From Burhinus oedicnemus (lineage: Eukaryota > Chordata > Aves > Charadriiformes > Burhinidae), in contig VFFE01007078.1 in NCBI GenBank assembly GCA_008921705.1, positions 1,546,507 to 1,610,506 on the forward strand: 64,000 bases of DNA, written 5' to 3'. Both the position numbers and the translations under genes were made by a program. The notes under the pieces are model-generated. The model worked only from the letters and a program-made list of their open reading frames with translations. It searched no databases and was not told the origin of the DNA. Below, in pieces: positions 33,136 through 47,928 of the stretch. The number at the start of each line of letters is the position of its first letter. Position 1 is the first letter of the stretch.

Positions 33136-36100
33136 CCAGACCACCATAGACTCCCTGAGGAAAATTTTATAAGTAATACCAGAATGTCTTATAAAAAAAA
33201 CACCAAAGAAAATTACCTGTATTTTTTTTAAAAAAAAACAACAAACACAAGCTGCAGTCACATTTTTCCACCTTTTCACTTACACATTATATACAAGGCT
33301 CCAAGTTTTCTTTTATTTTTATGAGTGAAAGGAAAAAGGGAACAACAGATTCATGCTCTAAAGTGAATCCAAAAGAGGGGGGCAGCACAGGGAGAGCAGT
33401 GCTAAGAATATATTTGTCAATAAGAGTCCAAGGTCTCTAGACAATGAACCCCTAAGTTTTACTGATATCTTTTCTTTCTTCCAAGTATTAAAAAATCCTG
33501 TTGTAAAGAAGTCCTAGTGTATATATGTATGGCTCTTGTTAATAATAAGTCCTTGGCCAGTTTTGGAGGTATGGACAGGTAAATACCCCATCCTGTACAC
33601 TGGAACTGAAGCTTTTTTCTCTCAAGTTTACCACTATAAGTGCATTTGATCAAATAAACAAAAGGTGTTTTTGAACATCTACCAGGTTTTTAGCCCTATA
33701 CTTGTTTACTACTTCCCCTACTTGAGCCATATTTCTTGTCTGGTCTTCAAGACACATATTGAATGTTTTAGCTGGGGAAACCCAAAGAAAATCTGTTTAG
33801 ATTGCTAATTTGCATGTTTAAAACACATTTTTTACCTTTTCAGCATACAGAGTAGAATAAGCTATTTGGTCCATATGCTTCACGATGTACTTGAGCTACA
33901 TTCACATACAGTTAGAAATTCAGATTGGAGTGATATTGTTTTGAGGCTGGGTAGTCAAATGTTTAGTAACTTCTTGACAGTTTTACTAGGTTTTATCACC
34001 ATAGTTCTGCTTTTTACAGCAAGCGCTTCCTGAAACAGTGTAAGTACACTAATGCAAATCATAGTTTACACCAGTGTATCACATTTATTGTGACAGATTG
34101 CCTTGCAGTGGAACGTCTTTCCAGATGAAGCCCAGTTTGAACTTTCCCTACTGTGGCCAAGAGAAAAGAAATCCCTTGTTGTCTCAACATTTGTGCCAAC
34201 TTGCCTTATTTTGCTTTGAATTTTAGGAGCACTCCTGAAACTGAATCACAGTAAACAGTTCAAACTGGAAGTGTCAGCTATTACAGAAAACCAGAAAACA
34301 CTATGCAGCTGATACCTACAAAAGAATAGAAATCTAATGAAAACATTTGCTACTGTACTTAATGATTACAACTGCCTGATATTAGTAGAGAAGCTAGAGG
34401 TGATTTAGAGACAAAATAGTTTTTGAGTGATGTAAACAGGGAAGGTAGAAATGATCTGGAAACCTAAACCCAAATTGAGAAATCAATTCAGACAGCTCCA
34501 TCTAGTCCCTTGATAGCTCTGGTCACCAATTTTTTCTGCAAGTTTCCTGGTAAATTTTGCCTGGACATCGTTGTTTATTCCTCTGGGATACTGGAAGGCA
34601 ACCCACAACCTGTGAAACCCAGGTCAGGAATATTGCATCAGAAAAATCAGAACACTTAACATAGGCAATATTATCACAGAAAGTAGTTATCTATTAGTAG
34701 GAAAGACTATTACATATAGTGGTCTGATTATGAGTAATTGTTTTAATTGCAATTAAGATCTTCAGATTAATTTCCTGAATAGCATCAATTAGTCACTATA
34801 CTAGAAGCTGAGCCATAAGCTGTTCTGATGCTGTTTGTGCAAAGGCCTTCATTCTGCTTTGCATTCCTGCAACGTAATCTATCTGTAACTCTCCTCTCTT
34901 CCTTTTACTTCCATTGTTTCAAGTCTCAAGTAAAGACATTTTTATCTCCTTTTTAGGATTAGGGGTACTCTCCCTCTGAAAATCTGTAGCTGGACATAAT
35001 TTGAACTGATTCTGCTCTGCAGTAACTGCATTATGCTATGTTAAATCCTAAATGTCAGAGTACATGACTTTTGCTACATTATAATTATTGATAGTATTCT
35101 GTGACCAGTTTAGACAGGGGTAGCAGGGCCTTAGAGGGTATTAAATGGAAGTTAGCTGTGGTTGATGGTGCACTGGTCAATGTGTGGAGGACCACATCTT
35201 CCGAAGAAGGCCAGAAAGCTGCAAGGCTACCAGAGTTCAACGTGTGAATCTAGGGAGACAAAGATGCTGTACTGTAGTTACCAACATCTGCAAATCCTTA
35301 GGGGAGAGGGGGTTTGAAGACAAAGGAATTCAGGGTGTTAACCCTGCATGGTGAGCAGTGCACAAGAAGCGTTCATTTGTGCTTGACTGTTTTGCAAGTA
35401 AAATTTTACATCCTCGTTTCATCAGCTAAGATGCTTATTTGAGCAGTGCCAACTCCCTCCAGGGAGGGCAGAGCTGTGAGTGCCTGTGATTCAGGCCTAT
35501 AATCTGTGGGCAAGGAGCAGAACAGACTTCTCTCTAGTGACCTAGCTGTCTTTTTGACTCAGCTTTTAGAGAATTCTGGTTTTATAACTCTTTTGAGACA
35601 TGCGGATTAAGTTGTATATGTCAAAAGTTAAGTGTAAATTTGATTTTTATGATGTTTTTGTTTTGAATAGCTCTAGTTTAGAAAATCATTTATTGCAGCA
35701 GAATTAATGCACTGGTAAAACTCTTCCCTACAAAACAGTTTACAGTAGCTGTCAGCATCAAATGTTTTCTAGGCATTACATTTGCCACCTAGCAACCGTG
35801 CTAGCGTAATCTTGTTGCAAGTCATCCATGTGTGCAGTCCTGTCAGATAAAGGGACTGTACTGCAGGATTACCCACCAGTCATTAGTCATTAATGACAAG
35901 ATATCTTTCTTACAATACAAAGTGCCCTGAAGATTCCCCAGGGTGAATGCACAAGATTTCAAAACAGCATTGCATTTTTTTGTAAAAGAAAACCTATACA
36001 GTATTCCTTATGGTGAGGTCTCCCGTCAGCAATTATTCCCTGGAAGGCAACCTTTGTAGGAAATATTTGAACTTTTTTCTTCCACTGTATTTCAGAATTC

Positions 36101-39100
36101 CAAAACTGGAAGTGCATATTCTTTGAAGCTGATATTAATGGCTGTAAGAAATCAGATCACTTTACTACATTGAAAAGTCTGTTATCCTTTAAATACAATG
36201 AAGACATTTCTCTTCTTCCTGTCTGTTCCCTAGATGCTCTTACACCCTGCCTGAATGCCTGCTCTCCATTTTAGAGACCTCTGCGTCTCTTGACGAGTTT
36301 CATCTCTACTAGACTTGGCTGTGAAGTTTCTCTGCCATTATTCATTATTGGAGCTATACTAATAATGGATAATCTAGATAGCCTAGACATCTCCAGAGTT
36401 AGACACTGTAGTTGTTCCCATGCTAGCAGCTGGCCTATGGCATTGGCCAAGTGCTAGCAAAGACAACATGCTGTGCTGGAGCTTGTAGGATATTGCAAAT
36501 TGAATAACAGAACATATGGTGAATGGTGCTGCTGGAGAGAGCAGTTTTTTATGAATACAGGGCAATTCCCTTATTTCCTTCATGCTTGTGAAGAGTCAAG
36601 AACTCTATGGTGACACTATTAGCAGGAAAAACAGAGAATGGGCGATCTGAAGGACAAGAAAAATACTTAAAAAGCTAAAGGAGAATACAGAGCGCTGCAA
36701 GACAGTAACAGTACCACCCCAGCAACTTGTGCAGATTATCCCGAACATAATAGTCCCTTTCCATTTTACTTGTTCTTGGGGCATCATAATTATGGAAAGA
36801 CTCCGAATGTAGTTTCAGGTGGGATATAGGATATCACATATGAAGTGATTCTGGAAACAGTCTTCTGGCATGAGGGACACTTTTTTTTAACAGAAAAAGC
36901 AACAAATTTTGTAAGTATTCAAACATGAAAGGTGTTACTAAGGTGTAATTTACATCTGTGAACAGTTATAACTGTGAGCAGTTTTGCTTTATATAGTGTA
37001 TGGTTTCCCTTGGAACTTATTTCTGATCAGATGTCTGGGTAGGTCTGTGACCAGTGTGATTATTTGTATCTCATATTTCCATTTTAAGTAGTAACAGGTT
37101 AATTCTCTTTGCTGGAGTGTCAATGTGTAGCCAGATAAGCTGCATGTCTACATACATGGCTTAGATTGTATTAATACCTAAATTGCTTTTCAGTGTTTTA
37201 TTTCAGATTATTATTTGTTACTCAAGCCTGTATAGTAGTGCAGAGCACCTTCAGCCCATTGGTGTTCCTGTATATGTTTCAAAGATGCATTTAACCTGGT
37301 TATGAAAATTGAATAGTATAGAGGAAAAATTTAAATTAACAGCTTTGATAGACTTGGTATTCCAGCCTCTTATGATGCAGACAGGCCTGAAATGCTCTTT
37401 CTGTGGTTCCTCTGGTATGTGACCAAGTAATGTATTTTCTGATTGTTTAATGGGTCATTATTTACTAAATGCAGATTAACAGCTGTAGCTGAGAGATCTA
37501 CAATGTGCTCAGGTGGCTGATAGGAGTGAAATGTAGATAGTGGGTCAAAACACTAGAGAATATGAGTGTGATCTCCAGACTAGAAAGCGGTACAGTTCAG
37601 AGAGCTGAAAAGCTTAAAGGAACCTGTTGGGGAAATCTATATTATACAACTCTTCAGCCATTCAAATGCTATTTAGGTTTATTTAAAACAAACAAACCCA
37701 AGAACTGTTTGGAATAGAAATCAGTGTGTTACCTAGAGACACAAGGGAATCCAGTGGTTTTACCTTTAGCTTGTGGCAGAGTAGACTCCAACAGCCAGTT
37801 CTAAAAAAGAATGAGATTGGAAGTGACATGAAAGATTATCACAGACCCAACACAGCACTTAGAGCAGGTTTGCAGCTAATTTCTAGACACTTGGAAAGCC
37901 TCCTAGACACAACTGATATCTTCTTTTTTACAATGCTGGGCAGAAATGTAAACAGATCATTCTAGACAGACCTGTTTCTTACTGCTGAGTTAATATAAAA
38001 AAAGCCTTGTAAACGGAAAGCTGACATCCAGAGTGTCACCTGTAGACATCCATAGTATAGATGTGCCAAGAATAGGAAGGTGTTTATTCTGTGATAGGAA
38101 GATGCCAGACAAGGCAGTTAGTGAGATGTCCCAGACACGTAGGTCGACTGAATATCCATTTTCTATTACTCTCCTTCATGTTCAGACTTCTCGTAGTTCC
38201 TTAGTTTCTGTAGTTAACTACATCCTCTCATCTGTTGTGCTTATGGGGGTTTGGGAGTGCAGTGGTACCAGCCCTAGTCCTGTTATGTATGTGCAGGCCG
38301 TATCCAGTATTTCCAGGTACCACCTCTTGCAGCTAGAATCAGCTTTCTAGGAGAGGGTGCTCAGGAAAATTAAATGTGCAAACTTAATGAGCATTGATTT
38401 ATTTCAGCTCAGTCTTCCATCAAAGGTGTATCCTCAGCTAAAACCTACACCTTGTCAAAATTAGAGCCTGTGCAATAGTCATGCAATTCAACTACATCAA
38501 AGGTTTAAGTAGAACATATCTGTACCTCTCTGTCCTGTGAAGCCAGGTATCAATTAGAGGAAAAGAGGGAACAGAGTGGCAAGTGAGGGAGAACAAGGGC
38601 CAACCTTCCAGATCACCTGGCTTGCAGAGGAAGAATCATTCAGTTGCACCAAGAGGAAAAATAAATTCTCTGACCTTGTCATATTTCCTTAGAGCTACAA
38701 TGTTCACTTAACAGCCTTTTCCTGGTTTAGGTTGCTAAACCCTGATGACTCCTCCTTAACCTTGCAGAAAAATTACACTCATTGCTCTTGAGTGGGGACT
38801 ACTGCTCAGTATTTATTGATACACATGCATTGCAGCCTCTTCTTCATCCAATGTCACATTCAGCCATATTCCATTTTATTGCTTAAAATCCAAGGAGATT
38901 ACAAGTAATGCACATTTTCTGAAGTAACCTTATAGTAAGAATTGCTCAGTCACCAGCTTTTCTCTGTGTCTTTCAACACATTTTCCATGATAAATTGATG
39001 AAATCAAAGTCTTCCAATATGTTACTGTAGACCTTATTAATATTAGCATGCAAGTCAGTCTTCTGGACATCTTGTTTCTTTTGCATGCTGAACGGAAATA

Positions 39101-42100
39101 TTTGAATAAGATATTAATTTGTTATAGTGTTCCCCACTCAGCTACGTATTTATTTACCTTAGCTAGTTTGCTTTTTGTTGATGTTCCTGTAAACTATGTG
39201 AACATACAAAACCTCAGCTTCTTTATGCATTACTTTCCTGGTAGTTACAGTTTCCTGTACCTATTTGCTTTAAAAATCAATTTATAAAAGTATGGTTAAA
39301 TATATTACCTAGGCATATGCGCAGAGTGCATTTGGCAGTTACTTGGTTTTAAATTGCTTAACCACATTATGGATAACTGCTGACTATGTTGGTATATTGA
39401 CACTGTATTTCTATAGAACAATTCAAGCTTATCACTGTAACCATCAATAGTTAGTTTTCTGCTACCAGTGTTAAATAGCGTAATACTGTTCTCTCTTTTT
39501 TGGGTGAGGCAAGGTTGCTACAGATGATAAAACCCAGATGGGTATGAGCTCACAGTTTTGAAGTTCCATCGATTGTGGGCCCAACTTGGTGTGTAGGACT
39601 GCATGTCAGAGATGCTGAATGCAACAGCAGAAACATATAAAAGCCATAGGTATGCAGTCCTTCTGAAGAAAGTATATAGTACTACAGGGTTTGGTTCTAG
39701 AAGCCAGGCCTACTGTAGGTTTACAACTTCCCTGGCAACACTTGAATATTTTTATGTAAGCAAATTGTCCTAGGACACATAGGAAATCTGTTCTAGATCT
39801 AGCAACAGAACCCAAATCTCCCGATTCCCATTTTCCCGTAGATACGCAGAATATTATTTCTCCTTTATTATTTGAACTGTAATTATGAGTCTTATATGCT
39901 TTGGAACTGTGCATGCTACTGAAATGCTGAGTTGTAGGAGATGAACAACATAAGAAATGTGGTAATGCTAGTAAATTGTTGATGAAGAAAATATGCTCAA
40001 AATCTTTTATTATAAATGTTCTTAGCCTAGCTAAGGTATTCCTCTAAGAGCAGCAGGCCCAAGCAATCTTTTTGATTGACACTTAAGATGAAGAATTCGG
40101 CTTCAGCATTTGCCCCATCTTAATTTCTCAGTCTCAGGTAAAGATTTGTAGTATTCCATTAAGAGCTAAAAAAATGATGGCTTAGTTTAGGAAAAGCTAT
40201 AAGCACCTTGCAGGAATTTTTTTCTTCTCTTTTTGGTTAAGTGCCTTCTTCCACAGCTTTGTCTACCCACTCTTCTATTGAGGAAATGAGGGCTGAAATG
40301 CTCCCAGTGATGCTGTTCTTAATGTCTGTCAGTTCTTCCCATGGAAACATTTTGGAAACAGTCTCACACTCAGTATTAATAAGCATTTTAGGTCTTGTAA
40401 TAATGCAACCAGTTTTATAAACTCTGGTACCTCTAGTGTGAGTAGTACTAAGACACAGCCTTCCTGCACTGCAGGCTCTGCTGAGAGGCCAGCAGTGACA
40501 CTTGCAGGTTGCAAGAAGCTGAAATCATAACATCAAGATGAGTCAAGATTCTGTAAACTATTCTTAGATTTGAAGATGACAAAAAAGTCTGTACATAACT
40601 GTTTTGGCCAGTAACCTGCAGCATGTAACAGTTTGAAGTAGCTTGTTCAGAACCTCTGACTTTTCCTTCCATTACTATTATGTGTATCTAGGCCCTTTAC
40701 TCTGACTTTTTCCTCTAGTGTCTTTTGTAGAAAGCTAATGATTTGCTTGACCAGTACTGTTCCAAATAACTTCAAAAGTTGCCAGGAACTAGACAATCCA
40801 TCTCCAGCTTTCTTGTATGTATTCCCATAGAAGTATATTTCAGTTTGTACCATAACCTCAGAAACCAATATGTTCTTGCCAAATGCCCCTAGAAAGGGCA
40901 TTAAAATGACAGAAAAAAAATAATAATATTGGGTTATTTCCTTCTATTTAAAGAGTTAGCTTGAATACATTTTAAAAATTTTCTTTGTAACCAGGAAGAT
41001 TGGAAGAGTACATTAAAAATAATTCCTGTCTCTCCAAGGGCTTGGGCTTAAAGAAAAGACTATATATCAGAAAGCTTGAGACAGTAGCAAGAGACCACAA
41101 TTCTAAATCGAGCTGCTAAAATAAATTTTCCCAAAGATCCTAGTCTTCAATCAAATGTGACCAACTTGTTCTCAATTTCAGTATCAGGCATTGGTATCTA
41201 ACTACTACAAGGAATTTCAAGGCTCAGTGAATTTCTGTTCAGGATAATATTTTATTAAGTATACTTTTGCATAGGGAATTCAGAAAACCTTTTCAAGCAG
41301 TGTCTAAAAACCTTTGAGTTAAGTCTCTGTCAACTTTAAGATTTTCCTTCTTAGAGAAAAAGCCTACATTAGGAATTATTGGACAAACTGTCAAAAACAG
41401 AGATAAGGAAACAGCAGAACTGCAAGTCAGACACATACATAAGCCTTCCTCTTAACTGGATCTGGCAGCACTATTTACAGCCTGCTCATTCTGTAAAATA
41501 AGGTTAATAGTTAACTTCAGGCAGATTTGGGCCTAGACCGTAGTTGGAAGATAACCTTTCTGACAAAAAAAAAAGAATTGCAACAGACCAGTAGACAGTG
41601 CTTTGTCCTTTTTGTTGATAGGGAGTGAGTAAGCTACTCTGGCGATACAGGCCTTGGTCTTTGAAGGTATTTGACGCAAGTGTAGCATGAATGACTGTGG
41701 ATGAGGTTAGCTGCTCTGTGTCACTGCTAGGCTAATAGGTGATGACATTTGTTCCAGTGCTAGTTTGTTTCGGTCATGTTTCCTTGGACTGTGATCAAAA
41801 GTCTCACCCAAATCTATGTAGGGATCTGTTGGCATGGTCTGGTAACTTCTAGAAAGGCAATACATTTGTTCCTTAGGCTGTTCCTTTTCTTTGCATTAGT
41901 TCCCATCTCTGCAGACCTGTATGTTGCTGGCAGAAACGCTTTTGTTCCAGTGCAGCTAGTTGTGTTCCCTGGAATAAGTTGATTTTTTTCCTTGCAAACA
42001 ATTCTGCATTTGTCAGAAAGGTGAGAAAATTGGAATCCTTGCCTGCACTGATTTTAAATAAAACTGATTGTCACACTTTCGGAAGATTAACAGCAAGATT

Positions 42101-42786
42101 GTAAAAACTCTTCACATGTTCTGGTGGCTGTCAAGATTAAATTTGCTAGTCTGTTTTTTAAAATGTGTGAATAAAGATGGTTTTATAGTGGAAGTAGCAC
42201 CTCCTGCTTGACGTTAGCTGTGTACGGCTGGGCTTGATGCAGTTCCTGCATTTGTGCCCAGCAGCCACATAGTGTTAGATTGCTGCCACAAAACATTAAC
42301 AGTTCACACTCACGCTCAGCCTGTGTTAAAACCAAACACTTATACTCACTTCTTCTTCTAAGCTAGCAGTGCAGTGGAGTGTGTTGAGCCAGGCACATCC
42401 TGTGTTCACACAAAAAATTGGTGGAGCAGTGAGTTTTGGCACCAGCTGGTCAATACTTGGACTCTGCATTCAAACTCCCTTTTCCATGTGCATCAGCATG
42501 CAGTTCTACTGTAATTAGTCAACCCTAGAATTAGACAGAATCCTGTTTTTGCAGCCAAATTGATGGATGCAAACCCACAGATGAGATTTTTTTAGAATCC
42601 CCTTTCCTATTGTATTAGATGATTATTTACCATATATGTAGCTTTAGGGACTTGAATTTTTTCTTCTCCTTTTCTCCAGACCTATCCTTTCACTTAAGCA
42701 AAACCAAATCTACATTTGTATTCTGATTACATAATACATAGCCTAGTAAAAATAAACACCACCGCCTCTCTCTGTCTACATAGCAG
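33136..42786. other. No coding gene seen (9.6 kb)
   Basis: The DNA is unique and AT-rich, with a T8/A8 low-complexity patch near 33222-33245. Open frames such as 38033-38350 (105 codons) have no recognisable protein content or splice support. I see no repeat of a known family. Confidence 0.55.
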
Positions 42787-42855
42787 CTGCCAGTGAGAGA
42801 AACTGTGGCCCACACTCTTACATTGGTGAATTTACTGTACTGACAAGGCAAATTG
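42787..42855 (+). other. Weak candidate exon (69 nt) between good splice sites
   Basis: CTCTCTCTGTCTACATAGCAG (ending 42786) is a good pyrimidine tract and acceptor, and CAAATTG|GTAAGT a good donor. The third frame is open. There is no other support. Confidence 0.2.
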
Positions 42856-42930
42856 GTAAGTGGAAGTCTTCCAGTGGGTCTTCCAGTGAAGACCACATTT
42901 AAAGTTAGCTAATATAAACCTATTTTTTCT

Positions 42931-42949
42931 TTTTTTTTTTTTTTTTTTT
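42931..42949. repeat. Poly(T) tract (T19, extended by flanking T/C)
   Basis: A run of T from 42931 to 42949 lies within a longer pyrimidine tract (about 42921-42964). Confidence 0.95.
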
Positions 42950-45900
42950 CTTTTTTCCCTTTCCTTAGCCAGAACCTTTGCTATGACTTCGTGAGGCTAA
43001 GGTGATGGTGTCCATGCAAACAGTAGAAAGGATTCAAAGCTTGTTTTGCTGAGGAGCAGCGGGTTTTTTACTCACTTAGTTTTGCATCTTCCAGGTCACT
43101 GCTTGCTCCCATTCAGCACAGTTTTGGTCAGGTAAAGATACTTCGACATGATGCTTCTTCAGATGGCACGTGCAGTACTCTACAAATCGAAACTGCAAAT
43201 TGAAAGTTTGGAGCTATGTTTAAGTAAAGGTACAGCAAAGAGATTCCTTAGCAGCATGGAAGAGTCAGCTTTAAACACTTACCTCTCCCTGCTACACAGC
43301 AAGCCATCCTACCCTGGTAGGTGTCAAGCAGAGACAGTCACATATTATTAGATTTACCTAGGTTCTGTGCTTGTGAATTGTGACAGACTTCTGGTCAGGA
43401 AACCATCATGCACAGGCCAGCACAGTCAGAACTGGCCAGGAGCCCTGGACCGTGAGAAGAGCTAGTGTACCATTGCCTGCACCTGGCTGTGGAGCAATGC
43501 CTGGGGCAGATGGGGACTTGAAGGGATGCTTAGTAGGGGCACAAGTGTTTTGTGAGACTGTTGTATTTGAGATAATACGTAGTTTCACCACACACTGTAT
43601 GCTCCCCTAAGTGCTGTCACTTCTGTTTCATAGTGGAAGGCAAGAGGCAAACAAAGTGAGGATCATAGATTGTATAATTGTATACTATTATAGCTTGCAA
43701 AGCCATAAAGTAGATGCTACATAGTTCCAGTGATACTTATCACTTATTTATATTTCTTAATAGCACATTTATCAAATGGTGCAGTTGAGCTCTTTTTGGT
43801 GCAGTTGAGCTCCTTTGTAGAAGTCTTGATCCTGCTCTGTTCCACTCTTTTCAGGGCAAACTAAACGTACTCCTGTGCTAAACGTGGGGGGTTTGCCCTC
43901 TTTAATTTCCCAGTAAGTTCTGAAGTGACTTAATCATGCCAATGAACCTAAGCAGTTTTCATTCTTCGTAGATACTGCATTTCCTCCTCATCCCAGTGTT
44001 TGCCTTGCCTTTCCCTTTTAACAGGCAGAGAAGAGCCTGTAAAAAAAGAGAAAGAGCTGTAATTAGGACACCAAATTACTGGGTACATTTAACAGCAGAA
44101 TCAGAGATCAGGAACTTGGCACCTTAAGTCCATCTTGGCTCAGCTTTTTTGGTTGTTGCTGAATCAGCTTAGGGCACAGTTTTAAAATTGGATCATCAGT
44201 CCTATTATTATAAATGGAAGCTTTCGTTAGGCTCTTCAGTTGAGGGTCCCCCACAAAGAGCCCAACTCTTCTGGAAAATACCTTATATACCTCCATTTTC
44301 TGCTGTTGGTGTGCTCCTTATGAACAGTTTAGTATGCGAGATAAAGGAATCGCATGAACTATACCGTAGTGAAGATTACTACACATACGCAATAAGTGAA
44401 TCAAGGGTAAAGAATCAGTGCAAAGAGCGACTACAGAGGTAACAACACAATGTCAAATAGTGAAGGTGTAGAAACACTGCTGCAGCATTATGTCATTATG
44501 TTATTTGAAGTAGCTTCATAGTCTGCTGACAAATCTGATATCTGCTGTCACCAGGGAAAGATCTTTGTATTCGCTATCATATGGACTGGCTGCTAGAGCA
44601 AGATTTCATTGACATAGCTCGAAGATCTAATCCTGCTGAGATCTTACCCTGTTATTCAGGATGTGATAGATATGGAGAAGAAAATACCTAGCCTTCAGCC
44701 ACATTATGTATACACCTGCAGCTGCAGATGAGTAACTGTCAATCTGACATTAATTGGCCTAGAAGACCAAAACATTTAAGTACTATTGAAAATGCTATTA
44801 TGTAGAATGAATAAAAATAGCTTATCCTTCTTTGAATGGCACAGTCAAGGAATGCTTGTTAGGTTAGATTGAGAAATTCCCAGTCTTTGCGCAAGACAAT
44901 TCCATTCTTTTGAGTGAATATTAGAACTGATGCATTGACAGAAATTGTATCAGCAGTCCACTACCTATTTTTGGAAAATATTTGTATGCAAAATTATACT
45001 TCGCATTTGAAGAGTTTTGCCAGCATTTGCTTTGGAAAGTTGTGGTTGCAGCCCTAGACATTGTTTCAGTGCAATTCATGTTGATCTTCAGAGGAAGAGA
45101 AATTTGCCAGCTTAAACTGCATTAATTTCTTGTGTTCCACCTGCAGTTTCTGACATTAGGACAAACTACACAGAGAATTTTTGTAGCAGTACAAATTACT
45201 CCATAAAAAGCACACAAAAGTGTAAGCTTCCCAAAGCATATCCTTTTAGTGGTATTTTCAAGGCAGATCAGAGAACATGGATCTGGAAACAGGGCATATT
45301 TAGGAGGCTTTCTGGAAGTTAAATTGCTAGTGATATTACCAAGGCTTCTAAATGGGGTCTAGTCCCTGCAGTAAGAAATAGCTGTGAGGAATGTTAATAT
45401 GACCATAGAGACATTTTCAGACTGAATAGAGCCTGCAACAAACAGCAAGAAAATCTTTTTGGCAAAATAATGGAATTTTTTACACAGTGCTGTTTTTTGA
45501 ACATGTCACCTTTATGCAAGCTAATGAGGCAATATTACCTATATAGCTATAAAATTTTCTCCTGTTTCCTATACTTAGTGTTCAGTGCTTGCAAACTGTC
45601 TGATCTGTACTGAAAAGACACAGGTGTTGCTGCATGCCTAATTAGTATTTTTTTCTGCCCTGTTCCATCACTCCTCTCCATAGCACAACACTTTACAGGA
45701 CAAATCAAATTGCAATTATGGTAAGCATCTCTTCATCTTGTTTGGATATTGTGTAAATAAAGACAAATGAAACTTTTTTCAAGCTGTGAAATTGTAAGCA
45801 TAAGAAAAATTACCTGTTCCTTTATTCATTATCTTCAGATTTTGTTCAGGGACAGGTTTTGTGTCTTTGTTAGGAAAATTTACATTTATATTTTATTTAT

Positions 45901-47773
45901 TAACCTTGTTTTTAGAAGACATTAATAACTTATTATTTTATTAGATAAAGTGCTGTCTCTCTAATACACTGAAAAAACCCTTCTTGAAGACACTTGTAGC
46001 CAAACAATACTTGACCGGATGTGTCTGGTGACTATGGATATTTTTCCAGCCTGTACGTTAGAATGAGATGTCTTTCTCTGCTGCTGCATTTCTTTTTGTT
46101 TATAAAGTCTCAATAAAATACACAGTTCTTCTGGGAGAGCTTATGTTTTAATGGCAGATGAATTATTCATGCACCAGCACTTAGAGAAATGGAATTGCCA
46201 TATGTTAATATACTGAAGAGGAATGAATACTGGCTTTTAAACTTACACACAGAGGGATGCAGAAAAACAATAAATAGTGTATTAGAAGCCTGTAAATGTT
46301 ACTCTGTCTGAGATTAGGCATTTAATATATTTTTGTAGCTTCTGTTAAAACAATTCAGCTGCTGAGTGATTCACTTCAGTTCTTGAAGCAGAAACACAGA
46401 ATTTAATACAAAATATAAATTTATTAAATGTTTTAATTCGCCCAGCTGAAAGATTAATACAATTAATCAGTATATGTCTGTTAAGATGCTTTTCCTTTAA
46501 GTGTGACTAAAGGCAAAACTGTGAGTAGGATTTTTAGAAGAAAACATTTCATTATGTGTGTAGAAATAAAATTAAAGACATATACAAGTCTGTGATGTAG
46601 GCAGAGGACTGGTCATGGTATAATACAATTATATAATGTCACTGAAGCTGGAGTAAGACTCCTGAAAAATATGGGCATGTCTATTAAGACAGATTGTGTT
46701 AGCTGCAGATATGGACAGAATCTGCACTTTCCTCATTGCAGTAAGGTCACAGTCCTTATTTGGATTTACTGAGTTACAGGTTTTCATATCTGAAAGTCCC
46801 ATTTTATAAGCAGTTCCATCTGTAATTCAGAAAGGTTGAGGAGGAAATAAATTATGGATATAAACGGAAGATCTGTGTATGTTACATGACAAAAGATGTG
46901 TCCTGAAGTACCATTTCAAATGGTTCTAATAATCTTTGCTATCAGTGAGTCTTATAAAGAGTACTTCACCGGAACATGAACCTGTAGAAACACAGAGTAT
47001 GCCATTAACTTCAGAAACTGGGGTCAGGGCATGGACACTCATTTCTCTGTTCTGCCTCAGTGTGACCTTGCACACAGTCACTGAAGTATTTCATTACCCC
47101 AAAGGGATTTTAGGTGCCTAACTGCCACTAAGTCCCATGGGGGTTTTGTTTCTGTGCCTTAGTCTGAAAAGTGAAACTAGTAATTTCTTCTCACTGCATG
47201 AAAGTGTATGACATGACCCATGCAAATATAGATGAGTGGGTTTTTTACATAATACAGCTTAACATGAGATTCCCAACTGCCATCTCCCATAACAGAAAGC
47301 TTGCCTCTACTTTGTGCCGAATGTTAGAGGTGTCCAGGCTTCTCTGTGGGAAGCTTTAGCTCTGTGCTGCTACAGGAACTTGAAATAACTCAGCTATTTC
47401 CAGCTACCTCTGCATTTCACCAGTCTTTGAAGTGGTGACATATCCAGGAATGAAGAGGTTCAAGAGGAGAAGCTATCATAGGACTAGGTGTAGTGGAGTT
47501 CCTTTTGGGATCCACCAGTACCATGCTCTGGGAACTGTAAGAGAAGCTCCCACATTGCTTATCACACGTGTCACCTCCTGGTTTTGTGAATCTGTTTTCA
47601 AAACAAGCCAAGTCACGTCTGCAACAGTGACAACGTCTTCCTTATAATCATTAGGTGGAATTAAGCTACAGGATATGTGAGCACTCTCTATGACCCTTCT
47701 AGTGTACTGGGCAAGTAGCAAGTTGTTGCTCTCCTTATCTATGGCTTAAATTCTTTTTTGCCTTCTTTTCCAG
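42950..47773. other. No coding gene seen (4.8 kb)
   Basis: Apart from the short tandem duplication the stretch looks unique. No protein, RNA gene or interspersed repeat was recognised. Confidence 0.55.
43778..43816. repeat. Tandem duplication of a 20-bp unit
   Basis: GGTGCAGTTGAGCTC occurs at 43778-43792 and again at 43798-43812, each followed by a T-rich end. This is a single direct duplication. Confidence 0.9.
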
Positions 47774-47928
47774 CCCTTCACTCCAACTATTGCCCATGCT
47801 TGCTTGGAGGTGGCCATTTGCTTGGATCCCTTTTCAGAAAACAAAGATGGGAAAAAGACGAGAACGTGAATTGCTTACAGGTAGCAGGAGATTCAACTCC
47901 AGTCAACAGGACAATTAACTAAAGCCAG
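47774..47928 (+). other. Weak candidate exon (155 nt) with strong acceptor
   Basis: TTCTTTTTTGCCTTCTTTTCCAG has one of the best acceptor tracts in the right half; donors TTACAG|GTAGCA (47881) and AGCCAG|GTAAAG (47929) follow. A short open frame beginning ATGCTTGCTTGG runs to TAA, but it resembles nothing known. If real it is most likely part of a non-coding transcript. Confidence 0.25.

Noticed and set aside
38033..38350. 105-codon open frame
   Set aside because: No splice sites in place, no motif, and composition like the flanking non-coding DNA.
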